Source of the DNA: Pseudomonadales bacterium | GTDB lineage: Bacteria; Pseudomonadota; Gammaproteobacteria; Pseudomonadales; Azotimanducaceae | NCBI GenBank assembly: GCA_022827245.1 | Contig: JAJDTI010000067.1 | Location: 1 to 43,172, forward strand | Length of the DNA stretch: 43,172 nt | Reading direction: 5' to 3' | Shown: positions 35,411 through 43,172 of the stretch, in pieces | How positions within the stretch are numbered: position 1 is the first letter of the stretch | How the letters are laid out: the number at the start of each line of letters is the position of its first letter | Position numbers and translations under genes: made by a program | The notes under the pieces: model-generated | Seen by the model: only the letters and a program-made list of their open reading frames with translations | The model's database searches: none | What the model was told of the DNA's origin: nothing

Positions 35411-36307
35411 CTACGCGTCGGCGTTGACCACTCCGTGGGGCACGTGCCCCGCGGCGGTGTGGGCCTGGGCGCCCTCGCAGTTCTCGCGGCGGTCGTCGAA
35501 GAATACGTCCGCTCCGAAGGCGCGCAGGAACGCGGCCTTGTCCCGCCCGCCGAGGAACAGGCTCTCGTCGAGCCGGATGTCCCACGCCCGCAGCGTCTTG
35601 ATTACCCTTTCGTGGGCCGGGGCCTCGCGGGCCGTGATGAGCGCGGTGCGGATCGGGCAGCGGTCCTGCGGGAACTCCCGCTGCAGCGCGTGCAGCCCGC
35701 CCAGGAATGCCTTGAACGGTCCGCCCGCCAACAGCTCGTCTGCCGCCGCGGCTTCGCTCTCGCCGAACGCCTTGGCGCCGGCTTCCTGGAACACCCGCTC
35801 CGCCTGGTCCGAGAACACCACGGCATCCCCGTCGAAGGCGATGCGGAGCTCTTCGGACGCGTTCGCGTCCTGGGGCGCGCCGAGGAGGGTGGCGGCCGCC
35901 GCGCCGTTCTCGAGGGCGCGGGCGACGTCCTCGGGCTCGGTGGAAAGGAACAGGTCGCAGTCGAACGCCTGCACGTAGCGGTACGGACTCGAACCGCCGC
36001 TGAACGCAGCGCGCGTGATGTCGAGGCGGTGCTCGCGAATCGAGTTGAAGATCCGTAGCCCCGTGTCGGCGGTGTTCCGCGACAGCAGGATGACCTCGAC
36101 GGCCGCCCGCTCGAGCAGCTTGTTGATGTTCAGGAGCTTGCGGACGAAGGGGAACGCGTCACCGGGCTCGAGGGGCACGTTCTCCCGCTCGATCTGGTAC
36201 TGGCGGTATGCCTCGAGGCCTTGCTCCTCGTAGACGCGGTTGCTCTCGTCGAGATCGAACAGGGCGCGTGAAGAGATGGCGACGGTGAGGGACTGCCTCG
36301 GGGTCAC
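35411..36307 (-). CDS. Cytosolic 5'-nucleotidase I family protein (PF06189-like)
   Basis: A 298-aa protein resembling the NT5C1A-type 5'-nucleotidases found in animals and many bacteria. The N-terminal block LTVAISSRALFDLDESNRVY carries the nucleophile-type Asp-x-Asp region. Further blocks are EVILLSRNTADTGLRIFNS, AFSGGSSPYRY, DCDLFLST, IAFDGDAVVFSD and FLGGRDKAAFLRAFGADVFFDD. The likely reaction is dephosphorylation of nucleoside monophosphates such as AMP or IMP. The ATG overlaps the stop of the DUF465 gene (ATGA), so the two are coupled. The stop lies in a palindromic repeat. Confidence 0.88.
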   Translation of the reverse strand: MTPRQSLTVAISSRALFDLDESNRVYEEQGLEAYRQYQIERENVPLEPGDAFPFVRKLLNINKLLERAAVEVILLSRNTADTGLRIFNSIREHRLDITRAAFSGGSSPYRYVQAFDCDLFLSTEPEDVARALENGAAAATLLGAPQDANASEELRIAFDGDAVVFSDQAERVFQEAGAKAFGESEAAAADELLAGGPFKAFLGGLHALQREFPQDRCPIRTALITAREAPAHERVIKTLRAWDIRLDESLFLGGRDKAAFLRAFGADVFFDDRRENCEGAQAHTAAGHVPHGVVNADA

Positions 36308-36516
36308 GCATCCAGGTCCGGAATGAGCTCGCTCTCCAGGCGGCTAATCATGTCCTTGAGGCGCAGCTTGCGCTTCTTGAGCCGCTGGATCTTCATGAGG
36401 TCATGGTGACGACTCTCAATCAGATACTGAATGACCTCGTCCAGATCCCGGTGCTCGACCCTGAGCTCCTCCAGCCACTTTACCGTGTCGGCTTCTTCCA
36501 AATCGACGGTTTCCAA
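36304..36516 (-). CDS. DUF465/YdcH-family small protein
   Basis: A 70-aa, charged, all-helical protein. EELRVEHRDLDEVIQYLIES and IQRLKKRKLRLKDMISRLES form the two-helix pattern of DUF465 (YdcH). The function of the family is unknown. It is followed with overlap by the 5'-nucleotidase gene and is divergent from the VWA gene, whose open frame extends back over it without homology. Confidence 0.88.
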   Translation of the reverse strand: METVDLEEADTVKWLEELRVEHRDLDEVIQYLIESRHHDLMKIQRLKKRKLRLKDMISRLESELIPDLDA

Positions 36517-36588
36517 GAACGATCGCTCGTTGGCATGATAGGACCGTTCTGGCGCGCTGTCTCCCCTCGCGGCGAAAAGTGGCTAAAA

Positions 36589-37293
36589 GTGGCGAAAACT
36601 CCGAAAAAAGTCCCCGAAGCGCGAACGCCAGCGGGCTCGGTGGACCGCTTCCTGGCCGAGGCCCGTTCGGCCGGGCCCCCGGTGCCGGGACGAACGCAGC
36701 GGCTGATCTTCGCGATGGACGCCACGGCGAGCCGGGCGCCGACCTGGGACCTCGCGTGCTCCCTCCACGCCGAGCTGTTCGGCGCGGCCCGCGACAGCGG
36801 CAACCTGGCCGTGCAACTCGTCTACTTCCGAGGCCTCACGGACTTCCATCACTCGACCTGGAACGCCACGGCGGACGCCCTGCTCGAGACCATGCTGGGC
36901 GTGCGCTGCCTCGGCGGACGCACGCAGATCGTGCGCGTCATCGAGCATGCCGAACGGGAGGCGGCGTCGACGCCCGTGCGGGCGCTGGTGCTGGTCGGCG
37001 ACAGCTTCGAGGAGGACCCGTCGGCCGCCGCCGCAGCGGCCGGACGCCTCGCCCTCTACGGGCTGCGCATGTTCCTGTTCCAGGAAGGTTCCGACGGCGC
37101 GGCCGCGCGCGTGTTCGCGAACCTTGCGCGGATCACCGGCGGCGCGCACGTGCCCTTTCGGGCGGGTAGCGCGGACGAACTTCGGGAGTTGCTGCGGGCG
37201 GTCGCCACGTACGCCGCAACGGGCCGCGCCGGCCTCGAGCGAACGCTGGCGAGCCCCCTGGCCGACCGGCTGCTCCAGCAGCTCGACCGATGA
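36589..37293 (+). CDS. VWA-domain protein in a DnaJ/TerB cluster
   Basis: A 234-aa protein with a von Willebrand A-like fold. A MIDAS-like strand RLIFAMDATASRAPTWDLA appears near residue 40, and LVLVGDSFEEDP and RMFLFQEGSDG form further strands. The canonical MIDAS DxSxS reads DATAS here, so it is near-canonical. The frame is open from 36403; starts at 36535 (ATG) and 36589 (GTG, giving VAKTPKKVP) are possible, and the latter avoids the DUF465 gene. It overlaps the downstream DnaJ-domain gene by four bases. Cytoplasmic, function unknown. Confidence 0.8.
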   Translation: MAKTPKKVPEARTPAGSVDRFLAEARSAGPPVPGRTQRLIFAMDATASRAPTWDLACSLHAELFGAARDSGNLAVQLVYFRGLTDFHHSTWNATADALLETMLGVRCLGGRTQIVRVIEHAEREAASTPVRALVLVGDSFEEDPSAAAAAAGRLALYGLRMFLFQEGSDGAAARVFANLARITGGAHVPFRAGSADELRELLRAVATYAATGRAGLERTLASPLADRLLQQLDR

Positions 37294-38039
37294 TCCTGAC
37301 CATTCTCGCCGCCGTGCTCGCGGGCGCCGCGTTCGTGCTGCTGGTCCGCGTGTACTGGGCGAAGGCGCAGCCGAGCCGCAGTTCGGTCGTGCTCACCACC
37401 GCCGCGATCGTGCTGGTGGCGGGACTCGCCGTCCTCGCCGCGACCGGCCGCCTGCACTGGCTCGCGGCATTGGGCGCCGCCGTCTTCCCGTTCCTGCGGC
37501 GAGGCTTCTCGTTGCTGCGCTTCCTGCCCCTGCTCCAGCGCGTAGCGCCGCTCGCCGGCCAGGCGTTCGCCGGCCGCCAGGCGCACGCCGCGAATGCGGG
37601 CCCCGGGCCGCAGAGTTCGGAGGTCGAAACGGCGGAACTCCGCATGACCCTCCATCACGGTTCCGGACAGATGGACGGCGAGGTCCTGGCCGGGGCGTTC
37701 CAGGGCCGCCGGCTGTCTACGCTGGGCCTGGACGAACTGCGGTCCCTGAGGGCCGGACTTACCGACGCCGACTCCCTGCGACTGCTGGACAGCTACCTGG
37801 AGCGGCAGCACCCGGGCTGGGACGATACCGGGGAGGGTACTGGAGCGGCGGAGCCGTCCGACGGGCAGATGAGCGAGGCGCGCGCCCTCGAAGTGCTGGG
37901 CCTCGAGGCCGGCGCCACGCGGGAAGACGTGATCGAAGCGCATCGCCGCCTGATCCAGAAACTGCACCCCGACCGCGGGGGCTCGACCTACCTCGCGGCG
38001 ACCCTGAACGAGGCGAAGCGGGTCCTGCTGCCGGACTGA
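37290..38039 (+). CDS. Membrane-anchored DnaJ-domain protein
   Basis: A 249-aa protein with two N-terminal membrane helices (about 1-20 and 33-55), a middle region, and a C-terminal J domain (about 190-249). The J domain reads EARALEVLGLEAGATREDVI and HRRLIQKLHPDRGGSTYLA, with the HPD motif intact. The C-terminal J domain next to membrane segments recalls Pam18/Tim14 and DjlA. It should stimulate DnaK ATPase at the inner membrane. It is translationally coupled to the VWA gene and convergent with the TerB-like gene. Confidence 0.88.
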   Translation: MILTILAAVLAGAAFVLLVRVYWAKAQPSRSSVVLTTAAIVLVAGLAVLAATGRLHWLAALGAAVFPFLRRGFSLLRFLPLLQRVAPLAGQAFAGRQAHAANAGPGPQSSEVETAELRMTLHHGSGQMDGEVLAGAFQGRRLSTLGLDELRSLRAGLTDADSLRLLDSYLERQHPGWDDTGEGTGAAEPSDGQMSEARALEVLGLEAGATREDVIEAHRRLIQKLHPDRGGSTYLAATLNEAKRVLLPD

Positions 38040-38060
38040 GCGGGCGCCGGACACGACGCC

Positions 38061-38456
38061 TCAGGGCTGCATGAACGCCCTGGCTTCCTGCTCGAGCGCC
38101 ACGAGGCGCTTTACCCAGTTGTGCATCAGGAGGAAATCGTCACCGCCGATGCCGAACGCCTCGGCCACTTCCTGCAGCAGGCACTCCTCCTCCACCTCGA
38201 AGGCGCCGTCCACGTAGCCGAGCCGCAGGAGATTCAGCATGGCGATGGCCCGGGCACGCGGGGTGGCGAAGGTCGCGCCGACGCCCTCGAGTTCCAGGTA
38301 GTCCGACTCGGTCGCGGGATGCAGTTCCATCTCGCGCTTGAACTCGTCGAGCATGAACTCCTCGTTGGGGTCGAGGAGCCCGTCGGACACGACCACGTTG
38401 TGGGCGAGTCCCAGCAACGCCTGGCGTTGTTCGTCCGTAAGCGACGACAGCCACAT
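38061..38456 (-). CDS. TerB-like protein
   Basis: A 131-aa, mainly helical protein resembling TerB/DjlA N-terminal domains. It has DEQRQALLGLAHNVVVSDGLL, acidic helix starts DPNEEFMLDEF and VDGAFEVEEECLLQEVA. The TerB fold may bind metals through acidic residues. GGAG seven bases before the ATG supports the start. Beside a VWA and a J-domain gene it recreates, as separate proteins, the domain mix seen in Ter systems and in DjlA. Function inferred only. Confidence 0.78.
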   Translation of the reverse strand: MWLSSLTDEQRQALLGLAHNVVVSDGLLDPNEEFMLDEFKREMELHPATESDYLELEGVGATFATPRARAIAMLNLLRLGYVDGAFEVEEECLLQEVAEAFGIGGDDFLLMHNWVKRLVALEQEARAFMQP

Positions 38457-38502
38457 TCTCTTGCTCCGGCGGCCTTTGCTCGGCGGCGGCAGGCTCCCGC
38501 GG

Positions 38503-38628
38503 CTATCCGCCCGCCGCGACCGACGCGACGAAGCTCGCCACCATGATCACGACGCACAGCCAGCCTACGCCCAGGAAGAGCTTCATGGCCAAGGGTTGCT
38601 CAAGGAAGTCTTCAAGCAGGTACCACAT
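38503..38628 (-). CDS. Small single-pass membrane protein (hypothetical)
   Basis: A 41-aa reading, starting MWYLLEDFLEQPLAMKLF with a hydrophobic helix VGWLCVVIMVASFVASVAA and ending in GG. It lies between the TerB-like gene and rimO on the same strand. The ribosome binding site is weak. A shorter start at the internal ATG (MKLF) is possible. The rest of this gap (38629-38773) holds nothing I recognise. Confidence 0.45.
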   Translation of the reverse strand: MWYLLEDFLEQPLAMKLFLGVGWLCVVIMVASFVASVAAGG

Positions 38629-38773
38629 CGGTTCGCGCTCCGTCTCGGACCGGGTTTCGCGCCCCGCGGGACGCCCGTTCGGCCCCTCGTCCAGGGAGGG
38701 GCGAAAAGGCCGCGAGAATACCACAGCGACCCGTCCGCACGGCCGCCGGACGGCGCGTGAATGACCCCCTCGC

Positions 38774-40090
38774 TCAGTCCGGCACCGGTGCCCCGCGGAG
38801 ATCGTGCGTGTCGGCCTCGGTGATGCGCACACGCGCCCACTCGCCAGCGCGCACGGGCCCGTCGACGTGCACGACGCCGTCGATTTCCGGCGCGTCCCCG
38901 GCCGTCCGCCCGACACCCCCCGAAGCGGTGGCCTGATCGACGAGCACGTCGACGGTTTCCCCGATGCGCGCCCGCTGCCGTTCGAGACTGATCCCGGCCT
39001 GCAGCGTCATCAGCGCGTCCAGCCGCTCGAGCTTCACCGCTTCCGGGACGTGATCCGGCAACGCGTTGGCGCCGGCGCCCTCCACATCCGAGTATGCGAA
39101 ACACCCCACGCGCTCGAGACGCGCCTCCCGCAGGAAGGCGAGCAGCGTTTCGAAGTCCGCCTCCGTCTCGCCCGGAAACCCGACGATGAACGTGCTGCGC
39201 AACGTCAGGTGCGGGACGGCCTCGCGCCAGCGCCGGATGCGTTCGAGCGTCCGCTCCGAGGCGGCCGGCCGCCGCATGGCGCGCAGGACGGTGGGTGACG
39301 CATGCTGCAACGGCACGTCGAGGTACGGGAGCAGCCGGCCGTCCGCCATCAGCGGGACGAGGTCGTCCACGTGCGGGTAGGGATAGACGTAGTGCAGGCG
39401 GACCCACGGGACGAGTTCGCCGAGCCGCTCGCACAGGGTCAGGAGGTCGGAACGCAGCGGCCTGCCGTGCCAGAAGTCGGTCCGGTAACGGATATCGACC
39501 CCGTAGGCGGAGGTATCCTGCGAGATCACGAGCAGTTCCTTGACCCCGGCGGCGGCGAGCGATTCCGCTTCCTCGAGCACCGCGCCGATCCGGCGCGAGA
39601 CCAGCTTCCCGCGCAGGCTCGGGATGATGCAGAAGCTGCACTTGTGGTTGCAGCCCTCGGAGATCTTGAGATAGGCATAGTGCCGCGGCGTCAGCTTGAT
39701 GCCGTGGTCCGGAACGAGGGACACGTAGGGATCGAAGGGCGGCGGCGGAACCGCCTCGTGCACCGCGTCCACCACCTCCTCGTAGGCGTGGGGCCCGGTG
39801 ACCGCCAGCACGTCCGGGTGCGTCCGCCGCACGATGTCGCCCTTGGCGCCCAGGCAGCCGGTGACGATGACCCGTCCGTTCGCCCGCAGCGCTTCCGAGA
39901 TGGCGTCGAGGGACTCGTCGATGGCGTCGTCGATGAAGCCACAGGTGTTCACGACGACCACGTCGGCATCGTCGTAACTTGCGGTGGTCTCGTAACCGTC
40001 CGTCCGCAGTTGCGTGACGATGCGCTCCGTGTCGGTGAGCGCCTTCGGGCAGCCGAGGCTGACGAAACCGATCTTGCCGGGTTGGGTCAC
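38774..40090 (-). CDS. rimO: Ribosomal protein S12 methylthiotransferase RimO
   Basis: A 438-aa radical-SAM enzyme that adds a methylthio group to Asp89 of ribosomal protein S12. The N-terminal MTTase domain has [25 protein letters not shown] and [10 protein letters not shown], supplying three cysteines for the auxiliary cluster. The radical SAM motif is [21 protein letters not shown]-terminal TRAM domain ends at the stop. GTG at 40090 with GGGAAAG upstream fits; the open frame upstream has no homology. It is divergent from the DAHP synthase leader. Confidence 0.96.
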   Translation of the reverse strand: MTQPGKIGFVSLGCPKALTDTERIVTQLRTDGYETTASYDDADVVVVNTCGFIDDAIDESLDAISEALRANGRVIVTGCLGAKGDIVRRTHPDVLAVTGPHAYEEVVDAVHEAVPPPPFDPYVSLVPDHGIKLTPRHYAYLKISEGCNHKCSFCIIPSLRGKLVSRRIGAVLEEAESLAAAGVKELLVISQDTSAYGVDIRYRTDFWHGRPLRSDLLTLCERLGELVPWVRLHYVYPYPHVDDLVPLMADGRLLPYLDVPLQHASPTVLRAMRRPAASERTLERIRRWREAVPHLTLRSTFIVGFPGETEADFETLLAFLREARLERVGCFAYSDVEGAGANALPDHVPEAVKLERLDALMTLQAGISLERQRARIGETVDVLVDQATASGGVGRTAGDAPEIDGVVHVDGPVRAGEWARVRITEADTHDLRGAPVPD

Positions 40091-40211
40091 CGCTTTCCCC
40101 TGGCGGGCCGGGCCGGCGGAGACCGCCGCCGCGCCACCCAAAACCGTATTGTAGCCCGCGGCACCGCGCGCTCCGGGTAACCCCGCGGCCCTTCGTGGCG
40201 CGGACGGACGG

Positions 40212-40240
40212 TTGCTTTTTCGCAAAGGAGCGCAGAGAAT
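40212..40240 (+). promoter_or_regulatory. Candidate promoter of the aromatic leader/DAHP synthase unit
   Basis: TTGCTT (40212-40217), 17 bases, GAGAAT (40235-40240). The -10 ends nine bases before the ATG of the leader peptide, so the transcript would begin within about three bases of it. This would explain why that ATG lacks a close ribosome binding site. Confidence 0.45.
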
Positions 40241-40249
40241 CCGCCCGCC

Positions 40250-40345
40250 ATGAAGATCAGCGAGTCGAATCGTCAGGCCGTGCCCGAGAGACGGATCCGC
40301 ATCGGACGCCGCTCGGGCTATTGGTTCGCCTACCCACCCCGTTAG
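40250..40345 (+). CDS. Aromatic-amino-acid leader peptide (attenuator)
   Basis: A 31-aa frame starting [11 protein letters not shown] and ending [10 protein letters not shown] before TAG at 40343-40345. Codons 24-28 are Tyr-Trp-Phe-Ala-Tyr (40319-40333), so all three aromatic amino acids are sampled in five codons, next to a Pro-Pro pair. It is followed by alternative hairpins and a terminator, then by a DAHP synthase gene, the committing step to all three aromatics. This is the classical position and content of an attenuation leader peptide. The nearest GGAG is 19 bases upstream, so initiation is either leaderless or weak. It is not expected to have a function as a free peptide. Confidence 0.8.
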   Translation: MKISESNRQAVPERRIRIGRRSGYWFAYPPR

Positions 40346-40409
40346 CGCGGCGCACTCGCTCCTGAGAGGCCGCGCGGGCTGCCTCTCGACAGAACCCCGA
40401 CAGGTAGCC
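40345..40409 (+). promoter_or_regulatory. Attenuator: chain of mutually exclusive hairpins
   Basis: Three pairings precede the terminator. Q: GCGCGGC 40345-40351 with GCCGCGC 40369-40375. P: GAGAGGC 40364-40370 with GCCTCTC 40381-40387. AT: GGCTGCC 40377-40383 with GGTAGCC 40403-40409 (one G-U). Q excludes P, P excludes AT, and AT traps the terminator's 5' arm in its loop. A ribosome stalled on the aromatic codons would leave Q free, giving AT and readthrough. A ribosome at the stop codon would cover the 5' arm of Q, giving P and termination. The pairings are read directly; the switching is inferred. Confidence 0.65.
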
Positions 40410-40431
40410 GCCTTCGGGGTTTTTGCGTTTT
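40393..40431 (+). terminator. Intrinsic terminator in the DAHP synthase leader
   Basis: AACCCCGA (40393-40400) pairs perfectly with TCGGGGTT (40414-40421). An inner AGG/CCT (40402-40404 with 40411-40413) extends it. TTTTTGCGTTTT follows. The U-tract runs straight into the GGAGG ribosome binding site of the DAHP synthase gene, so termination here would prevent its expression. Confidence 0.85.
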
Positions 40432-40441
40432 GGAGGGTCCC

Positions 40442-41518
40442 ATGCACACACCGACGGAGAATCTAAACGTGCTTGCCAACGAGGTCCTGCCGACTCCGTT
40501 CGCGGTCAAGGCGGCGCTGCCGGCGCCGGAGGCGGTCATGGAGCGGGTCACCGACGCGCGCCACCAGGTACGCAAAATCCTGGAGCGGCGCGACCACCGT
40601 CTGCTCGTCGTCGTGGGCCCGTGCTCCATTCATGACGTGGATGCCGCGCTTGAGTACGCCCGCCAGCTGAACGCCGTCGCGGCCCGGACCCGCGACAGCC
40701 TGCTCGTCGTCATGCGCGCCTACTTCGAGAAGCCCCGCACGACCGTCGGCTGGAAGGGGCTGATCAACGATCCGTATCTCGACGATTCGTTCCACATCGA
40801 GGATGGCATCCGGATCGCGCGCCAGCTCCTCATCGACCTCGCCGCCATGGGCCTGCCGCTGTCGACGGAGGCGCTCGACCCGATCATGCCCCAGTACCTG
40901 CACGACCTCATCGCGTGGTCCGCCATCGGCGCCCGGACGACCGAGTCGCAGACCCATCGGGAGATGGCCTCGGGGCTGTCGTCCGCCGTGGGGTTCAAGA
41001 ACGGCACCGACGGCTCCCTGGACGTCGCGATCAACGCCCTGCGCTCCGTGACCAAGCCGCACCGGTTCCTCGGCATCAACCAGTCCGGCCAGGTCGCCGT
41101 CATACACACGCGCGGCAACGACCTGGCTCACATCGTCCTGCGCGGGGGGCACTCCGGGCCGAACTACGACGAAGGGGCGATCGCCTCCTGCGAAGCGGAA
41201 CTCCGTGCCGCGGACCTTCCCGAGAACATCATGGTCGACTGCTCGCACGCCAACTCGAACAAGGACCACCGGAACCAGCCCGCGGTCGCCCTCGACGTCG
41301 CCGCGCAGATAGAAGGCGGGAACCGCTCGATCATCGGGATGATGCTGGAGAGCAACCTCTCCGAAGGCAGCCAGAAGCTGGGAGACGACCTGAGTTACGG
41401 CGTCTCGATCACCGACGCGTGCATCGGGTGGTCGGAAACGGAGTCGCTGTTGCTGGAGCTGGCCGACCGGATGGGCGACGTGCTCGTGCGGCGCATGGAC
41501 CTCGCCCGCGCCGGCTGA
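40442..41518 (+). CDS. 3-Deoxy-7-phosphoheptulonate (DAHP) synthase, class I (AroF/G/H type)
   Basis: A 358-aa enzyme condensing phosphoenolpyruvate and erythrose 4-phosphate, the first step of the shikimate pathway. Motifs are [76 protein letters not shown] and [13 protein letters not shown]. The ATG has GGAGG five bases upstream; an in-frame start 12 bases earlier would sit on the ribosome binding site. Which aromatic amino acid inhibits it cannot be told from the residues seen, so I give no isozyme symbol. Expression is probably set by the leader attenuator upstream. Confidence 0.96.
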   Translation: MHTPTENLNVLANEVLPTPFAVKAALPAPEAVMERVTDARHQVRKILERRDHRLLVVVGPCSIHDVDAALEYARQLNAVAARTRDSLLVVMRAYFEKPRTTVGWKGLINDPYLDDSFHIEDGIRIARQLLIDLAAMGLPLSTEALDPIMPQYLHDLIAWSAIGARTTESQTHREMASGLSSAVGFKNGTDGSLDVAINALRSVTKPHRFLGINQSGQVAVIHTRGNDLAHIVLRGGHSGPNYDEGAIASCEAELRAADLPENIMVDCSHANSNKDHRNQPAVALDVAAQIEGGNRSIIGMMLESNLSEGSQKLGDDLSYGVSITDACIGWSETESLLLELADRMGDVLVRRMDLARAG

Positions 41519-41565
41519 GCCGGGACCGCGTCACGCGGAGCGCGTCGGAGCCGACATCACCGGAG

Positions 41566-42144
41566 TCAACGGTAGTAAGCGTGCTCCGTGATGGTGTGGT
41601 CCGTGGCGTCCCGGATCGCGGCCAGGTCCGGGACCTGCTCGATCAACGTCCTCTCCACGCCCTGCTTGAGCGTGATGTCGACGGCGGCGCACCCCTGGCA
41701 GCCCCCGCCGAACTGGAGGACGGCGGTGTCGCCGTCCACGACCTCGACGAGCGTCACCATGCCACCGTGGGAGGCCAGCCCCGGATTGATCTCGTTGTAG
41801 AGCACGTAGTTGATGCGGTCCTCGATCGGCGAGTCGGGGCCGACGCTGGGGGTCCGCGCGTTGGGAGCCTTGATCGTGAGCTGCCCGCCCATGCGGTCTT
41901 CCTGAAAGTCGACCACCGCGTCTACCAGGTAAGGCTCGCTACGCTGCTCGAAGTAGGCCGTGAACGCCCCGTAGTCCACCGGGACATCGTCCTCGACCGC
42001 CTCTCCCGGACGGCAGTACGCGATGCAGGTCTCCGCATGCGGCGTGCCCGGCTGCGCGACGAAGATGCGGATGCCGCACCCTTCCTCCTGCTTGGACAGC
42101 AGGTCCTTCAGGTAGTCCTGCGCGGCTTCGGAAATGTCGATCAC
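41566..42144 (-). CDS. nfuA: Fe-S biogenesis protein NfuA
   Basis: A 192-aa Fe-S carrier. The N-terminal degenerate A-type domain (about 1-95) has [19 protein letters not shown] and [12 protein letters not shown]. The C-terminal Nfu domain has [15 protein letters not shown], with Cys149 and Cys152 at the same positions as in E. coli NfuA, and ends HAYYR. It binds a [4Fe-4S] cluster between monomers and passes it to client enzymes; RimO and CysH in this window would be plausible clients. GTG at 42144 has GGGAG seven bases upstream. Confidence 0.95.
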   Translation of the reverse strand: MIDISEAAQDYLKDLLSKQEEGCGIRIFVAQPGTPHAETCIAYCRPGEAVEDDVPVDYGAFTAYFEQRSEPYLVDAVVDFQEDRMGGQLTIKAPNARTPSVGPDSPIEDRINYVLYNEINPGLASHGGMVTLVEVVDGDTAVLQFGGGCQGCAAVDITLKQGVERTLIEQVPDLAAIRDATDHTITEHAYYR

Positions 42145-42298
42145 GACGTTGCTCCCGCCAAACCCGACCAAAGAGCTTGGGTATGGTAACCCGAAACCGG
42201 CGGTCACGTCCGTCCGGCGCCCCCGGATCATGAGCCAACCTCAGGACTAGCTCTCAGGACTTCTATTGCGTTCATGCAAGGCCGGCCATACGGTAGCT

Positions 42299-42314
42299 GG
42301 CCAATAGATTGGCC
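42299..42314. promoter_or_regulatory. Palindrome upstream of metH
   Basis: GGCCAAT-AG-ATTGGCC is a perfect 7+7 inverted repeat 28 bases before the metH start. It could be an operator or a small hairpin in the leader. It does not match the MetJ or MetR consensus as I know them, and I see no SAM, SAH or cobalamin riboswitch here. Confidence 0.4.
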
Positions 42315-42341
42315 GCCGGCGTCCTGACCCGCCGATCGACG

Positions 42342-43172
42342 ATGACACACCCGCTGGCCGCAGCCCTCGAGGAGCGCATCCTGCTCCTCGACGGGGCGAC
42401 CGGAACGATGCAGCAGTCCTTCGGCCTGACGGAGGACGACTACCGGGGCGAGCCGTTCCGGGACCATCCCCTGCCCCTGAACGGCAACGGCGACGTCCTG
42501 TCCCTGACCCGGCCGGATGTCGTGGACGCGACCCATCGGGCGTACCTCGACGCCGGCGCCGACGTCATCGAGACGAACACGTTCACCGCGACGCGCATCG
42601 CGCAGGCCGACTACGGGCTGGAAACGGCCGTGTACGACATGAACCTCGCGTCCGCCCGCGTCGCCCGAAGCGCGGCCGACGCGTACGCGGCGCCGGGGCG
42701 TCCGCGGTTCGTGGCGGGCGTGCTCGGCCCGACCAACCGGACCGCCAGCATCTCTCCGGACGTCGCCGATCCCGGCTTCCGCAACGTGCGGTTCGAGGAC
42801 CTCGATGCGGCCTACCGGGAGGCCGTGGATGCACTCATGGACGGCGGCGTCGACCTCCTCATGATCGAGACGGCCTTCGACACGCTGAACGCCAAGGCGG
42901 CCCTGTTCGCCATCCGGGCGGTCTTCGACGCCCGTGGCGCGGAGCTGCCGATCATGGTGTCGGGGACCATCACCGACGCGAGCGGCCGAACCCTGTCCGG
43001 ACAGACCTGTGCGGCGTTCTGGCACTCGGTAGCCCATGCGCGGCCCCTGGTCGCCGGGCTCAACTGCGCCCTCGGCCCGGAAGCGCTGCGCCCGCACGTG
43101 GAGGAGCTCGCGGGACTCGCGCCGACCTTCGTGAGCGTGCACCCGAACGCCGGCCTGCCGAACGCGTTCGGG
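42342..43172 (+). CDS. metH: Cobalamin-dependent methionine synthase, N-terminal part (cut by window end)
   Basis: The first 277 codons of an open frame running out of the window. They encode the homocysteine S-methyltransferase barrel: [63 protein letters not shown] and the zinc-site region [11 protein letters not shown]. In MetH this domain is followed by the folate, cobalamin and reactivation domains, which lie outside. A stand-alone MmuM/BHMT-like protein is less likely because the match is to the MetH subtype (for example the [12 protein letters not shown] segment). It makes methionine from homocysteine using methyl-cobalamin. Confidence 0.92.
   Translation, partial: MTHPLAAALEERILLLDGATGTMQQSFGLTEDDYRGEPFRDHPLPLNGNGDVLSLTRPDVVDATHRAYLDAGADVIETNTFTATRIAQADYGLETAVYDMNLASARVARSAADAYAAPGRPRFVAGVLGPTNRTASISPDVADPGFRNVRFEDLDAAYREAVDALMDGGVDLLMIETAFDTLNAKAALFAIRAVFDARGAELPIMVSGTITDASGRTLSGQTCAAFWHSVAHARPLVAGLNCALGPEALRPHVEELAGLAPTFVSVHPNAGLPNAFG

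Noticed and set aside
42232..42341. SAM, SAH or cobalamin riboswitch before metH
   Set aside because: The roughly 200-base leader between nfuA and metH lacks the conserved cores; only a short palindrome is seen.

Overview
The window is about 43 kb of dense, GC-rich DNA (long stretches near 70% G+C) from a gammaproteobacterium. Two things support this. The gene families have gammaproteobacterial architecture: CysB of 324 aa, fused CysG, TusBCD/TusE, Bpt, MnmA and NfuA. The gene order also matches, from memory, the Pseudomonas-type block tus - cysG - serS - rarA - lolA - ftsK - trxB - aat - bpt - infA - clpA - clpS - cspD - icd - mnmA - purB - aceA. The genus cannot be fixed from the sequence alone.

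Layout. (1) 1-5.2 kb is an accessory edge: the end of an insertion sequence with the first codons of its transposase, an isochorismatase-like hydrolase, a YpeA-type acetyltransferase, a CocE/NonD hydrolase, and a minus-strand pair of inositol-phosphate synthase plus a membrane protein. (2) 5.2-27.4 kb is the conserved core. tusDCBE runs rightward. A compact minus-strand operon ftsK-lolA-rarA-crcB-serS-cysG faces it. A PA4642-like gene, trxB, aat, bpt and infA run rightward and converge on clpA-clpS. Then follow cspD, icd, moaC-moaD-moaE, mnmA, a purB-acetyltransferase fusion and aceA. (3) 27.4-28.4 kb is a repeat island with two ~167-bp arms in inverted orientation flanking a fragment of a REP-associated (HUH) transposase. 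(4) 28.4-31.3 kb holds assimilatory sulfur genes: thrH, an APS-reductase-type cysH, a thioredoxin-like protein and cysB. (5) 31.3-35 kb is a tandem pair of secreted DUF3604 proteins. (6) 35-38.7 kb holds another repeat remnant, a cytosolic-type 5'-nucleotidase, a DUF465 protein, a VWA/DnaJ/TerB-like cluster and a small membrane protein. (7) 38.7-43.2 kb holds rimO, a DAHP synthase with an elaborate upstream leader, nfuA and the 5' part of metH.

How the genes work together. TusDCBE and MnmA form most of the tRNA 2-thiouridine pathway. Aat, Bpt, ClpS and ClpA form a complete N-degron recognition and unfolding route. Icd and AceA are the two enzymes of the isocitrate branch point. CysG (siroheme), CysH and CysB belong to sulfate assimilation. 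NfuA could support the Fe-S enzymes RimO and CysH.

The most interesting element is upstream of the DAHP synthase gene. A 31-codon open frame contains the run Tyr-Trp-Phe-Ala-Tyr. It is followed by a chain of mutually exclusive hairpins that ends in an intrinsic terminator abutting the DAHP synthase ribosome binding site. It reads as a ribosome-mediated attenuator sensing all three aromatic amino acids at the entry point of the shikimate pathway. Other points of note are possible leaderless promoters at moaC, cysB and this leader, the PurB-GNAT fusion, and the inverted-repeat island with its transposase remnant.
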